Origin: Aeromonas encheleia | GTDB taxonomy: Bacteria; Pseudomonadota; Gammaproteobacteria; Enterobacterales; Aeromonadaceae | Reading direction: 5' to 3' | Assembly (NCBI RefSeq): GCF_900637545.1 | Contig: NZ_LR134376.1 | Span: 4,344,001-4,408,000, forward strand | Length of the DNA: 64,000 nt | Shown here: piece after piece, positions 46,355-63,976 of the stretch | Layout of the letters: each line of letters begins with the position of its first letter | How positions within the stretch are numbered: position 1 is the stretch's first letter | Made by a program: the position numbers and the translations under genes | The notes under the pieces: model-generated | The model's input: the letters and a program-made list of their open reading frames with translations, nothing else | Told to the model about the DNA's origin: nothing | Databases searched by the model: none

Positions 46355-47469
46355 GCCAGACACGTATTCCTGCCTGGATCTCCGTGGGCGTGCTGCCCGC
46401 GATCAACATACTGCTGGCCTTCCTGGTGTCGGCCATCCTGTTCTATTACCTCGACATCAACCCGCTCGATGCCGCCGACATCATGTGGTACGGCGCCTTT
46501 GGCACCGGCGAGGGAATAGGCTTCACCCTCTACTACGCGACCGGCTTCATCTTCACCGGTCTGGCGGTGGCGGTGGCCTTCCACGCCGGTCTGTTCAACA
46601 TCGGCGGTGAGGGCCAGGCCTATATCGGCGGCCTCGGCGTGGGGCTGGTCTGCCTGCTGCTCGGCGATGTGCTGCCGTTTGCGCTGCTGCTGCCGCTCGC
46701 CATCATCGCCGGTGGCCTGTTCGGCGCGGCCTGGGCCTTCATCCCGGCCTGGCTGCAAGCCAAACGCGGCAGCCACATCGTTATCACCACCATCATGTTC
46801 AACTTCATCGCCGCCTCGCTGATGGCTTACCTGCTGGTCGATGTGTTCAAGCCACCAGGATCCATGGCCACCGAGAGCAAGGTGTTCGCCGTGGCGAGCT
46901 GGCTGCCGAAGATCAGCGAGCTGGCGGCCGGTTTCGGTGTGGCGATGCCGAACAGCCCGCTCAACATCAGCTTCGTCTGGGCGTTGATCTGTGCCGTGCT
47001 GGTGTGGGTCTTCATCTGGCATACCCGCTGGGGTTACGAGATCCGTTCGGTCGGGGCCAGTCAGAGCGCCTCCGCCTACGCGGGCATCTCCTATCCCAAG
47101 GTGGTGATCCTGGCCATGGTGATCTCCGGCATGCTGGCGGGCTTCTTCGCCCTCAACGTGCTGCAGGGCGAGCTGCACCAGATCAAGCTCAACTTCGTGG
47201 AAGGCTTCGGCTTCACCGGCATCGCGGTGGCCCTGATGGGGCGCAACCACCCGGTCGGCGTCATCATCGCCAGCCTGCTGTTCGGCTTCCTCTATCAGGG
47301 CGGCGCCGAGCTCAGCTTCGAGTTCGGGGTGGATCGCAACATAGTGGTGGTGCTGCAGGGTCTGGTGATCCTGTTCTGCGGCGCGCTTGAGCACATGCTG
47401 CGTCCGCGCATCGAGCAGTGCTATCTGGCATTTGCCAACCGCTCAACCGCGCAAGTCAAAGGAGCCTGA
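46351..47469 (+). CDS. Nucleoside ABC importer permease 1
   Basis: 372 residues, about ten transmembrane helices, BPD_transp_2 family (YufP/NupP-like). Typical stretches are HAGLFNIGGEGQAYIGGLG (about 75-93), GSHIVITTIMFNFIA and GFGFTGIAVALMGRNHPVGVI. It forms a heterodimer with the next gene's product in the inner membrane. Confidence 0.92.
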
Positions 47470-47471
47470 CC

Positions 47472-48437
47472 ATGTTCGAAACCCTGATATTGATGCTGGA
47501 TGCGACCATTCGTACCGCGCCACCGTTGATTCTGGCCGCCATGGCCGGGATGTTCTGCGAGCGCTCCGGGGTGGTCAACATCGCGCTGGAAGGCAAGCTG
47601 CTGGCGGCGGCGTTCGCCAGCGGTGCGGCGGCGGCGGTCTCCGGCTCGGCCTGGATCGGGCTGGGCGCCGGGGTCGGCGTCTCAGTCCTGTTCGCCCTGC
47701 TGCACGGCTTCGCCACCATCACCCACCGCGGCGATCAGGTGGTGAGCGGCATGGCCATCAACATACTGGCAGCCGGTCTGACCGTCACCCTTGGCCGTTA
47801 CTGGTTCGATCAGGGCGGCCAGACTCCGGCGCTGTCCGGCGCTTCGCGCTTCGCCCCCATCGATCTGCCCTATGCCAAGGAGCTGTATGACGTGCCTGTC
47901 GTCGGCCAGCTCTACAGCGAGCTGCTGAGCGGCCACTCCCTGCTGGAGTACGTGGCGTTTGCCGCCGTGCCCCTGGCCTGGTGGGTGCTGTTCCGCACCC
48001 GCTTCGGCCTGCGTCTGCGCGCCGTGGGCGAGGCACCGGCCGCGGTCGATACCGCCGGCATCTCAGTGGTGCGGATGCGCTACACCGCGCTGATGATCGG
48101 CGGCCTGCTTGCCGGTATCGGTGGCACCTACCTGGCCGTGGCCCAGACCGCCCAGTTCATCCCCAACATGAGCGCGGGCAAGGGCTTCATGGCGCTGGCG
48201 GCGCTGGTGTTCGGCAAGTGGAAGCCCTGGAGCGCCATGGCGGCCTGCCTGCTGTTCGGCTTCCTCGACGCCGTCGCCATCCGGCTGCAAGGGGTCAGCA
48301 TCGGCGATTTCCCGATCCCGGTGCAGGCCATAGAGGCGCTGCCCTACGTACTGACCGTGTTCCTGCTGGCCGGTTTCATCGGCAAGGCGGTGGCGCCCAA
48401 GGCGCTCGGCACCCCCTACGTCAAGGAACGGGAATAG
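47472..48437 (+). CDS. Nucleoside ABC importer permease 2
   Basis: 321 residues from the ATG at 47472, two bases after the previous stop. BPD_transp_2 family (YufQ/NupQ-like): FCERSGVVNIALEGKLL (about 28-44), GDQVVSGMAINILAAGLT and SAGKGFMALAALVFGKWKPW. The last gene of the importer operon; a terminator follows. Together with the PurR boxes this indicates uptake of purine nucleosides. Confidence 0.92.
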   Translation: MFETLILMLDATIRTAPPLILAAMAGMFCERSGVVNIALEGKLLAAAFASGAAAAVSGSAWIGLGAGVGVSVLFALLHGFATITHRGDQVVSGMAINILAAGLTVTLGRYWFDQGGQTPALSGASRFAPIDLPYAKELYDVPVVGQLYSELLSGHSLLEYVAFAAVPLAWWVLFRTRFGLRLRAVGEAPAAVDTAGISVVRMRYTALMIGGLLAGIGGTYLAVAQTAQFIPNMSAGKGFMALAALVFGKWKPWSAMAACLLFGFLDAVAIRLQGVSIGDFPIPVQAIEALPYVLTVFLLAGFIGKAVAPKALGTPYVKERE

Positions 48438-48460
48438 CGGCGCATGGCGTCATCCAACAG

Positions 48461-48488
48461 AAGGCCCACGCAAGTGGGCCTTTTCTTT
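48461..48488 (+). terminator. Terminator of the nucleoside importer operon
   Basis: AAGGCCCAC and GTGGGCCTT arms with a GCAA loop, followed by TTTCTTTTT. Confidence 0.88.
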
Positions 48489-48502
48489 TTCGGGCGGCGG
48501 AC

Positions 48503-49408
48503 TCAGCCGATGGGCCGCACCAGCACGGGCTGGGCGGGATCGCTCAGCCGCTCGGCCAGATAGTCCACCAGCAGCCGCACCTTGGGGGAGAGGTGGCGGT
48601 TGTGGGGATAGAGCGCCCAGATCCCCTCCTGTGGCGCCCGCAGCTCGGGCAACAGCTCGATCAGCTCCCCCCTGGCGAGGTGCTCGCTGACGTAGTAGTC
48701 CGGCAGCTGGATGATGCCTATCCCCTTCAGGGCCGCGTCCAGCAGGGCGTGGCCGCTGTTGCACTGCAGCAGGCCGCGCACCCGCACGCTGTGGGGCTGC
48801 CCGTTGAGGGTGAAGTGCCACTCATCGCCATTGCCTGCCAGGCAGCGGTGGCGGGACAGCTCGGAGAGGCTGTTGGGCATGCCGTGCCGCACCGTGTAGG
48901 CCGGCGAGGCGCACACATAGGGCACCCGCTGCGCCAGCTTGCGCGCCACCAGGCTCGAATCCTTGAGATGGCCGAGCCGGATCGCCAGATCGAACCCCTC
49001 GTGCACCAGATCCAGCAGCTGGTTGGTGAGGTTGAGGGTCACCTCCAGCTGGGGGAAGCGCACCATGAAGTCGTTCACCAGCGGCGCTATGCGGCTCTCG
49101 CCATAGGAGACGGGGGCCGTGATGCGCAGCAACCCCTGCGGCTGGGCCTGGTGCTGGCCGAGGGCCAGCTCGGCCTCGTAGAGGTTGTCGAGCAGCTGGC
49201 GACAGTGGCGGTAATAGATCTCGCCCAGCTCGGTGAGCCGCACCTGACGGGTGGTGCGCAGCAACAGCTTGGCCTGCAGCCTGTCTTCGAGCTGCGCCAC
49301 CTGCCGGCTGACCTGGGCCACCGACACCCCCAGCTTGCGCGCCGCCGGGGTAAAGCCCCCCTGCTCCGCCACGCTGACAAATTCACAAACGCCTTCCCAG
49401 CCGAACAT
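48503..49408 (-). CDS. LysR-family regulator divergent from frmA
   Basis: 301 residues. HTH about 1-60 (GGFTPAARKLGVSVAQVSRQV, LLRTTRQVRLTE), and a CrgA-like effector domain with LRITAPVSYGESRIAPLVNDF. It is divergent from frmA with a 118-base gap and is therefore its likely regulator. E. coli instead uses FrmR for frmAB; no frmR-like gene is seen here. Confidence 0.88.
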   Translation of the reverse strand: MFGWEGVCEFVSVAEQGGFTPAARKLGVSVAQVSRQVAQLEDRLQAKLLLRTTRQVRLTELGEIYYRHCRQLLDNLYEAELALGQHQAQPQGLLRITAPVSYGESRIAPLVNDFMVRFPQLEVTLNLTNQLLDLVHEGFDLAIRLGHLKDSSLVARKLAQRVPYVCASPAYTVRHGMPNSLSELSRHRCLAGNGDEWHFTLNGQPHSVRVRGLLQCNSGHALLDAALKGIGIIQLPDYYVSEHLARGELIELLPELRAPQEGIWALYPHNRHLSPKVRLLVDYLAERLSDPAQPVLVRPIG

Positions 49409-49442
49409 TATTACCTGTGTGTAAAAGTGATTTGAGATTTAG

Positions 49443-50654
<1,212 letters not shown>

Positions 50655-50704
50655 GCCATGACAGCCCCGCCCGCCAACGGGCCGGCGGGGCCAGGAGTCC
50701 TTCG

Positions 50705-51553
50705 ATGAATCTGGACATCATCAGCAGCAACAAAAGCTTCGGCGGCTGGCACAAGCAGTATCGCCACCGCTCTGACCTGCTCGATTGCGAGATGCGCTTC
50801 GCCGTCTATCTGCCCCCCCAGGCCCTCACCGGCCAGAAGGTGCCCGTGCTCTACTGGCTCTCCGGCCTCACCTGCACCGATGAGAACTTTATGCAGAAGG
50901 CAGGTGCCCAGCGCATCGCCGCCGAGCTGGGCATCGCCCTGGTGGCGCCGGACACCAGCCCGCGCGGTGACGGCATCGCGGACGACCCCGGCTACGATCT
51001 CGGCATGGGGGCCGGCTTCTACGTCAACGCGACCGTCAGCCCCTGGCGCGACCACTACCAGATGTATGACTACGTCACCCGCGAGCTGCCCGAGCTCATC
51101 GAGACCCACTTCCCGGTCTCGACCCGGCGCGCCATCAGCGGCCACTCCATGGGGGGACACGGGGCTCTGATCGCCGCCCTGCGCGAACCTGGCCGCTATC
51201 GCTCGGTGTCGGCGTTCAGCCCCATCAGTCACCCGAGCCGCTGCCCCTGGGGCCAGAAGGCGCTCGGCGCCTATCTCGGTAACAACCCCCTGCTGTGGCA
51301 GGAGTGGGATGCCTGCCAGCTGCTGCGCCACCACGAGCCGGCCCCCCTGCCGACCCTGGTGGACGTGGGGCTGGACGACCCCTTCCTGGAGGAGCAGCTC
51401 GGCATCGATGCCCTGGCCGAAATAGCGGCGACCAAGGACTGGCCGCTGGAGCTCAACCGCCACGCCGGCTATGACCACAGCTACTACTTCGTGGCGAGCT
51501 TCATCGAGGCGCACCTGCGCTTCCACGCCCGTCACCTCGGCGAACAGCTCTAA
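50705..51553 (+). CDS. fghA: S-formylglutathione hydrolase
   Basis: 282 residues from the ATG at 50705, with CAGGAG ten bases upstream. An alpha/beta hydrolase of the esterase D type that splits S-formylglutathione into formate and glutathione. Nucleophile Ser in GHSMGGHGA (about 147-155), Asp in GLDDPFLEEQL (about 221-231), and His in GYDHSYYF (about 256-263). It is 50 bases behind frmA on the same strand. Confidence 0.95.
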   Translation: MNLDIISSNKSFGGWHKQYRHRSDLLDCEMRFAVYLPPQALTGQKVPVLYWLSGLTCTDENFMQKAGAQRIAAELGIALVAPDTSPRGDGIADDPGYDLGMGAGFYVNATVSPWRDHYQMYDYVTRELPELIETHFPVSTRRAISGHSMGGHGALIAALREPGRYRSVSAFSPISHPSRCPWGQKALGAYLGNNPLLWQEWDACQLLRHHEPAPLPTLVDVGLDDPFLEEQLGIDALAEIAATKDWPLELNRHAGYDHSYYFVASFIEAHLRFHARHLGEQL

Positions 51554-51612
51554 CCGCGCTCGCGGGTCGGCAAGAGTCGAGGCCCGCCTTGGCCAAGGAA
51601 CAGGAATCAAGG

Positions 51613-52119
51613 ATGAATCTCTTTACCGCACTGCTGGCCACGCCGGATCGCTTCGAGCAGCTGTTTGCTCAGGTGCCCGGCGACCGCCTGAACTGGGAGC
51701 CCGCCAACTGGGCCGGCATCCCCTCTGAGCACTTCTCGGCCCAGGGGCACCTCTGCCATCTGTTGGACATAGAGACGCTGGGTTATCAGCTGCGCTTCCG
51801 GCGCACCCTGGCTGAGACGCTGCCCCTGCTGGCCTCCCTCGATGGCTATCAGCTGGCGCAGGATAACGACTACCCACGGCAGGATGCCGCCGTGCAGCTG
51901 GCCCGGTTTCGCGCCGCCCGAACCCAGACGATCGACTGGCTCAGCGCCCTGCCTGCCTCGGCCTGGCGCCGACGGGCCCACTATGGCAGCTATGGCGAGG
52001 TGACGCTGGATGGGCTGGTGCGCCTGCTCGCCAGCCATGACCACCAGCATCTCGCCGGCATGCAATGGCTGTTGATGCGACTCAATGCGGATCTGGGGCT
52101 GCAGATCCCACTGGAATGA
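51613..52119 (+). CDS. DinB-superfamily protein
   Basis: 168 residues from the ATG at 51613 (a TTG at 51589 is an alternative). A four-helix DinB_2-type protein with His residues in place for metal binding: GHLCHLLDIETLGYQLRFRR (about 37-56) and ASHDHQHLAGMQWLL (about 142-156). It may use a thiol cofactor such as glutathione. It lies 60 bases after fghA on the same strand and could belong to the same operon. Confidence 0.78.
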   Translation: MNLFTALLATPDRFEQLFAQVPGDRLNWEPANWAGIPSEHFSAQGHLCHLLDIETLGYQLRFRRTLAETLPLLASLDGYQLAQDNDYPRQDAAVQLARFRAARTQTIDWLSALPASAWRRRAHYGSYGEVTLDGLVRLLASHDHQHLAGMQWLLMRLNADLGLQIPLE

Positions 52120-52145
52120 AGCCGCCTCCGTGACGGTGCACCATA

Positions 52146-52172
52146 GAAAAAGGCCCTTTCAGGGCCTTTTTC
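52146..52172. terminator. Bidirectional terminator
   Basis: AAAAAGGCCCT and AGGGCCTTTTT arms with a TTC loop, between the convergent DinB and GIN-domain genes. Confidence 0.9.
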
Positions 52173-52183
52173 TCGTGCCGTGC

Positions 52184-52906
52184 TCAGCTCCCCTCGCGGG
52201 TGACCGAGCCTGAGCCCGCGACCCGCTGCTCGACCTTGGGATCGCCCCAGTAGGCGATGCTACCGGAGCCGGCGATGTTGATATTGAGCCGCTCCCTGGC
52301 TCTAACCTCCACGTCGCCACTACCGGCGATATTGACCTCGGCCTCGCCGCTCTCCAGCCGGCTGCCCTGAACATCACCGGTGCCGGCGATGTTCAGCTCG
52401 AGCGTTCGGACTGTGCCGGATCCCAGATCCAGTCCGCCCGAGCCGGCGATATTGCCCTCTAGGCTGTCCAGCTCCAGCCGCTGGACCTGGATACCGCCGG
52501 AACCGGCCAGTGACAGCACCAACTTGTCGCCCTTGAAGTGACCTATCTCCCCCTGGCTGTTGCCCGCCAGGGCCAGCTCGCGCAACCTGGGCAGGGTGAT
52601 GGTCAGCTCCAGCGGCTCGGTGGGGGCGAGCTTATAGCCATCCTCGACCTCGATCTCCAGCTGGTTGCCACGCTCGGTGACGCTGAGCAGCGGCAGCAGG
52701 TTCTCCTGCCCCCGGATGCTCAGCCCCGGCTTGTCACCGGCCAGGATCCTTATGGTCGCCGGCACCATGGCCGCAACCTTATCTATCTCGCCGAGCGGCT
52801 GCCGCTGCTCGATGACGGCTCCCGTCCCCACCACCTCGGTATCCTCCTGCCAGCTGCATCCACTCAGCAGCCCCAGGATCAATGCCATCCCCATCATCCG
52901 TGTCAT
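52184..52906 (-). CDS. GIN-domain (DUF2807) lipoprotein
   Basis: 240 residues. A lipoprotein signal with lipobox LLSGC (Cys17), then a repetitive beta-rich GIN/DUF2807 domain. The motif IAGSG or IAGTG recurs at about 14-20-residue steps (LAGSGGI, IAGSGGLD, IAGTGDV, IAGSGDV, IAGSGSI, VAGSGSV), consistent with a beta-helix. Probably anchored in the outer membrane; the function is unknown. Confidence 0.85.
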   Translation of the reverse strand: MTRMMGMALILGLLSGCSWQEDTEVVGTGAVIEQRQPLGEIDKVAAMVPATIRILAGDKPGLSIRGQENLLPLLSVTERGNQLEIEVEDGYKLAPTEPLELTITLPRLRELALAGNSQGEIGHFKGDKLVLSLAGSGGIQVQRLELDSLEGNIAGSGGLDLGSGTVRTLELNIAGTGDVQGSRLESGEAEVNIAGSGDVEVRARERLNINIAGSGSIAYWGDPKVEQRVAGSGSVTREGS

Positions 52907-53268
52907 GCCACATTCCTCGTTGTCATTGGTCGCATCCCGTGTCTCGGTCTCTCAAGATTGCAAACTCCATGCCACATCATCAACCCTATGATTTACATCG
53001 ATATCTATGGCTGAGGCGGCATGCTGACCGATAAGCAGAGAGTCATTTAGACCACAAGTTGGTCAGACTGACCAGCCCCAGTCGGGGTGGCGGCTCCCGG
53101 TTGACCGCACCTCACGGGGGCCACTACGCTGATAGGCCATGGAAGTTTTCTGTTGTGCCACCGGTCTGTTGAGCCAATAGTAATAGCCTGTTGGCCATGC
53201 GGCCCGCCATGGCGGCCTTGTCGCCATCACTGTCATGTCAGTCTTCACTGCCAACGAGGAGTCAAAGC
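52907..53268. other. Spacer upstream of ovoA with one palindrome
   Basis: About 360 bases between the divergent GIN-domain gene and ovoA. A perfect 15-base palindrome TGGTCAGACTGACCA lies at 53060-53074, resembling GntR- or TetR-type operators. Nothing else was recognised. Confidence 0.4.
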
Positions 53269-55419
53269 GTGACCCAAGCCAGCTACCAGTTCGCCAGCAC
53301 CAGCGGCCTGCCTGCCCCGACCCGCACCCCGCTGCTGACCGGTGAGGATCCCGAGCTGAAACGGCGCGAGCTGCTCGACTACTTCTGCCAGACCTTCGCA
53401 CTCTACGACAGCCTGTTCGACTGCCTGGCCGATGATCGCGCCTGGTTCAACAAGGCGATCCCGCTGCGTCATCCGCTCATCTTCTACTACGGCCACACCG
53501 CCGCCTTCTTCATCAACAAGTTGCTGGCGGCCCGCCTGATCGACAGCCGCATCGACCCCCGCATCGAGGCCATGGTCGCCATCGGGGTGGATGAGATGAG
53601 CTGGGACGATCTGGACGAGACCCACTACGACTGGCCCGGGGTGGCCGAGCTGCGACACTACCGCGCCAAGGTGCGCGCCCGGGTGATCGACTTCATCCAG
53701 CAGATGCCACTGACCCTGCCCATCGACTGGCAGAGCCCGGCCTGGGTCATCCTGATGGGGACAGAGCACGAGCGCATCCACCTCGAGACCTCCAGCGTGC
53801 TGATCCGCCAGCTGCCGCTGGCCTGGGTGCGATCCCAGCCCCAGTGGCCCAGCTGCGGCGAGGCCTGCCATCGCATCGACGAGGTGCCCCTCAACGATCT
53901 GCTGCCGGTGGCGGCGGGGCGGGTGTGCCTCGGCAAGCAGGACGCCACCTACGGCTGGGACAACGAATACGGCGAACGCCACATCGAGATCCCTTCCTTC
54001 CAGGCCAGCCGCATGCTGGTGAGCAATGCCGAATACCTCGCCTTCGTCCAGGTCGGTGGTTACCGCCAGCAGGCCTGGTGGGATGACGAAGGCTGGGGCT
54101 GGTGCCAGTATGCCAAAGCGCAGATGCCCAGCTTCTGGCTCGGCTCCCCGGCCGAGCCCGAGCAGCTGCAACTGCGGCTGATGACCGAGCGGGTGGCCAT
54201 GCCCTGGGACTGGCCGGTCGAGGTGAATCAGCTGGAGGCCGCCGCCTTCTGTCGCTGGAAGGCGGCCCAGACCGGCCTGCCCATCCAGCTGCCGAGCGAA
54301 GGGGAGTGGGCGCTGCTGCGCGAGTCGCTGGCGGGGGATCAGCCGGACTGGATCGAGGCACCCGGCAACCTCAACCTGGCGCGCTTCGCCTCCCCCTGTC
54401 CGGTGGATGCCTGCCCGCAGGCCGGCTTCTTCGATCTGGTGGGCAACGTCTGGCAATGGACCAGCACCGCCATCGATGGCTTCGACGGCTTTCGGGTACA
54501 CCCGCTCTACGATGACTTCTCCACCCCCACCTTCGATGGCAAGCACAGCCTCATCAAGGGCGGCAGCTGGGCAAGCACCGGCAACGAGGCGCTCAAGTCG
54601 TCCCGTTACGCCTTCCGCCGCCACTTCTTCCAGCATGCGGGCTTCCGCTATCTGGTCTCCCGCTATCAGGAAGCCATCACAGTGAATCCTTACGAAACCG
54701 ACACCCTGGTCGCCCAATACCTGGACTTCCAGTACGGTCCGACCCACTTCGGGGTGGCCAACTACGCCAAGACCCTGGCCGATCTGGCCGGCGAGCTGTG
54801 CGGCAACCACCAGCGGGCGCTGGACATCGGCTGCGCCACCGGCCGCGCCAGTTTCGAGCTGGCCCGCCACTTCCAGCACGTGGACGGGGTCGACTACTCG
54901 GCCCGCTTCATCGACGTGGCGCTCTCCCTCGCCAGCCAGGACAGCTTCCGCTACGCCATGCCGGTGGAGGGGGAACTGGTGGAGTATTGCGAGGCGCGGC
55001 TGTCGAGTCACGACCTCGGGCCTGCGCAAGCGGATCGCGTCCACTTCAGCCAGGGGGATGCCTGCAACCTCAAGCCCAAGTACGACCACTACGATCTGGT
55101 GCTCGCCTCCAACCTGATCGATCGGCTGCGCGAACCCGCCCGCTTCCTGCGCGACATTGCCCCCCGCCTGCGCAGCGGCGGCCTGCTGCTGCTCACCAGT
55201 CCCTACACCTGGCTGACCGACTACACCCCCAAGGCGAACTGGCTCGGCGGCATCCGGGAAAATGGCGAGGCACTGTCCACCCATCAGGCACTGCAACGGC
55301 TGCTGGCGGCACAGTTCGAGGAGCTATGCCCGCCCCGGGATGTCCCCTTCGTCATCCGCGAGACCGCTCGCAAGTACCAGCACACGGTGGCGCAGCTGAC
55401 CGTCTGGCGCAAACGCTGA
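53269..55419 (+). CDS. ovoA: 5-histidylcysteine sulfoxide synthase / mercaptohistidine methyltransferase OvoA
   Basis: 716 residues from a GTG at 53269 (GAGGAG eight bases upstream; the upstream extension lacks support). Ovothiol biosynthesis. Three domains: a DinB_2-like domain with the iron-binding HxxxH motif in TEHERIHLETS (about 164-174), an FGE-sulfatase-like domain (GRVCLGKQDATYGWDNEYG through LVGNVWQWTS and RYAFRRHFFQHAGFRYLVSRYQ, about 215-470), and a C-terminal SAM methyltransferase (LDIGCATGRASFELARHF, about 520-537). All parts look intact. It couples His and Cys oxidatively, then N-methylates the ring. No OvoB gene is adjacent. Confidence 0.93.
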   Translation: MTQASYQFASTSGLPAPTRTPLLTGEDPELKRRELLDYFCQTFALYDSLFDCLADDRAWFNKAIPLRHPLIFYYGHTAAFFINKLLAARLIDSRIDPRIEAMVAIGVDEMSWDDLDETHYDWPGVAELRHYRAKVRARVIDFIQQMPLTLPIDWQSPAWVILMGTEHERIHLETSSVLIRQLPLAWVRSQPQWPSCGEACHRIDEVPLNDLLPVAAGRVCLGKQDATYGWDNEYGERHIEIPSFQASRMLVSNAEYLAFVQVGGYRQQAWWDDEGWGWCQYAKAQMPSFWLGSPAEPEQLQLRLMTERVAMPWDWPVEVNQLEAAAFCRWKAAQTGLPIQLPSEGEWALLRESLAGDQPDWIEAPGNLNLARFASPCPVDACPQAGFFDLVGNVWQWTSTAIDGFDGFRVHPLYDDFSTPTFDGKHSLIKGGSWASTGNEALKSSRYAFRRHFFQHAGFRYLVSRYQEAITVNPYETDTLVAQYLDFQYGPTHFGVANYAKTLADLAGELCGNHQRALDIGCATGRASFELARHFQHVDGVDYSARFIDVALSLASQDSFRYAMPVEGELVEYCEARLSSHDLGPAQADRVHFSQGDACNLKPKYDHYDLVLASNLIDRLREPARFLRDIAPRLRSGGLLLLTSPYTWLTDYTPKANWLGGIRENGEALSTHQALQRLLAAQFEELCPPRDVPFVIRETARKYQHTVAQLTVWRKR

Positions 55420-55440
55420 GGGCGCCCAGCCGGGGAATGC

Positions 55441-55472
55441 AAAGAGGGAGGCTTATGGCCTCCCTCTTTTTT
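55441..55472. terminator. Bidirectional terminator after ovoA
   Basis: AAAGAGGGAGGC and GCCTCCCTCTTT arms followed by TTTT, between convergent genes. Confidence 0.9.
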
Positions 55473-55485
55473 CACCGCGACAAGG

Positions 55486-56463
55486 TCAAAGCTCCTGGTC
55501 GGGGACCAGGGGCTGGACCCCCTGCTCGTGATAGCGGCGCGCCAGCACGGCGCACACCATCAGCTGGATCTGGTGGAAGATCATCAGCGGCAGCACCATG
55601 ACCCCGACGCTGGCGGCCGGGAACATGACGTTGGCCATGGGCACCCCGTTGGCCAGGCTCTTCTTGGAGCCGCAGAAGACGATGGTGATCTCGTCCGCCT
55701 TGTCGAAGCCGAGCCGACGGCTGATCCAGACGTTCCAGCCCAGCACCAGCGCCAGCAGCACGCAGCTGAGCAGCACTATGCTGGCCAGATCGTACCAACC
55801 CACTTGATGCCAAATCCCCTGCACCACCGCCTCGCTGAAGGCGACATAGACCACCAGCAGGATGGAGCTCTGATCCAGCTTGCCGATCAGCGGCCGGTGG
55901 CCGTCGACCCAGCGGCCGATCAATGGCCGTGACAGATGGCCCAGCACGAACGGCAGCATCAGTTGCATCATGATGGCCTGGATGGAGTGCCAGGTGTCGA
56001 TCCCCTCCCCCTGCACGTGGATCATCATCCCCACCAGCACCGGCGAGAGGAAGATGCCGAGGATGCTGGAGGCCGAGGCGCTGCACACCGCCGCCGACAC
56101 ATTGCCCCCCGCCATCGAGGTGAAGGCGATGGCCGACTGCACGGTGGCGGGCAGCGCGCATAGATAGAGGAAACCGAGGTAGATGGCCGGGCTCAGCCAT
56201 TGCGGCACCAGCGGGCTGAGCAAGAGCCCCAGCAGCGGGAACAGCAGGAAGGTGCTGGCCATCACCACCAGGTGCAGCCGCCAGTGGCCCAGCCCCGCCA
56301 GCAGGCTCTGGCGCGACAGCTTGGCACCGTGCATGAAGAACAGCATGGCCACCGCCAGCTTGGTCAGCAGCGCGAACCAGATCGCAACCTGCCCCTCGCA
56401 GGGGAAGAGGGAGGCCAGGGTGACCACCAGAATAAGCACAGAGGTAAAGGGATCCAGACGCAC
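55486..56463 (-). CDS. SLC10/bile acid:sodium symporter family protein
   Basis: 325 residues with a GTG start at 56463 (GGAG upstream). About ten transmembrane helices, YfeH-like branch of the bile acid:Na+ symporter superfamily: FFMHGAKLSRQSLLAGLGHW (about 41-60), CALPATVQSAIAFTSMAGGN (about 101-120), and FCGSKKSLANGVPMANVMFP (about 264-283). The substrate is unknown. It is a single gene, convergent with ovoA. Confidence 0.87.
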   Translation of the reverse strand: MRLDPFTSVLILVVTLASLFPCEGQVAIWFALLTKLAVAMLFFMHGAKLSRQSLLAGLGHWRLHLVVMASTFLLFPLLGLLLSPLVPQWLSPAIYLGFLYLCALPATVQSAIAFTSMAGGNVSAAVCSASASSILGIFLSPVLVGMMIHVQGEGIDTWHSIQAIMMQLMLPFVLGHLSRPLIGRWVDGHRPLIGKLDQSSILLVVYVAFSEAVVQGIWHQVGWYDLASIVLLSCVLLALVLGWNVWISRRLGFDKADEITIVFCGSKKSLANGVPMANVMFPAASVGVMVLPLMIFHQIQLMVCAVLARRYHEQGVQPLVPDQEL

Positions 56464-56687
56464 GAGCGGTCTCCATCAGCAAACGGACCCCGCCCTCGCG
56501 AGGAGGTCGGGACAAGGGACGACAGGCAGCAGAGCGGGAGATGTCTGGCACCTCCCGTCGAAACGGACCCAGCTTACCCCGATAACGGGGAGGCGCAAAG
56601 TTGAGGGAGACCGCCGAAATTAAACGCCTTCGGCTTGCTGCTGCGCGAGCTGGCACAGCCGGGCTCGCCACCAGGCGCAGATGGCAC

Positions 56688-56716
56688 AAAAAAACGGGTG
56701 GCCCCTGGGCCACCCG
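56688..56716 (-). terminator. Terminator after the first APC transporter gene
   Basis: CGGGTGGCCC and GGGCCACCCG arms with a short CT loop; on the minus strand seven T follow. It is 26 bases past the stop. Confidence 0.9.
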
Positions 56717-56742
56717 TGCTGTTTGAAAACCGCGGTGCGGTG

Positions 56743-58281
<1,539 letters not shown>

Positions 58282-58333
58282 TTATTGTTGGCTTGGGCAC
58301 CGCAAGCTGGCCCGGGCTGGCGTCATCCCGCCC

Positions 58334-58696
<363 letters not shown>

Positions 58697-58770
58697 TCAA
58701 CCGGTAACGGGTGGCCGCCGCCACCCGGTTTATCTCTTTCTTGGCCACTCGGGCCGGTTTGCTCTGGGGA

Positions 58771-60237
<1,467 letters not shown>

Positions 60238-60247
60238 TTATTGTCTG

Positions 60248-60290
60248 CGGAAGGGCGGGGCATGAGTTGTAGGGTGGCCCCGCCCTTCCG
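60248..60290. terminator. Long hairpin between ebgC and ygjI
   Basis: CGGAAGGGCGGGGC (60248-60261) and GCCCCGCCCTTCCG (60277-60290) form a perfect 14-bp stem with a 15-base loop. There is no T-run on the minus strand, so it is an attenuating or stability element rather than a clear terminator. Confidence 0.55.
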
Positions 60291-60319
60291 GCTTTTATCA
60301 GTGCAAAAACAGCGGCTTG

Positions 60320-63906
<3,587 letters not shown>

Positions 63907-63953
63907 TCAGGTGATAATCGGTAAAGTTTTAACCTGATCACATAAGATAGCCC

Positions 63954-63976
63954 AATTTGTGAGCGGGATCAGAAGC
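63954..63976. promoter_or_regulatory. CRP-site-like sequence upstream of ebgA
   Basis: TGTGA (63958-63962), six bases, then TCAGA (63969-63973), matches nine of ten core positions of the CRP consensus TGTGA-N6-TCACA. It lies about 110 bases upstream of the ebgA start, where catabolite activation is plausible. Confidence 0.4.

Noticed and set aside
53245..55296. 683-codon minus-strand frame opposite ovoA
   Set aside because: Shadow of ovoA in a high-GC gene; no start signal or domain.
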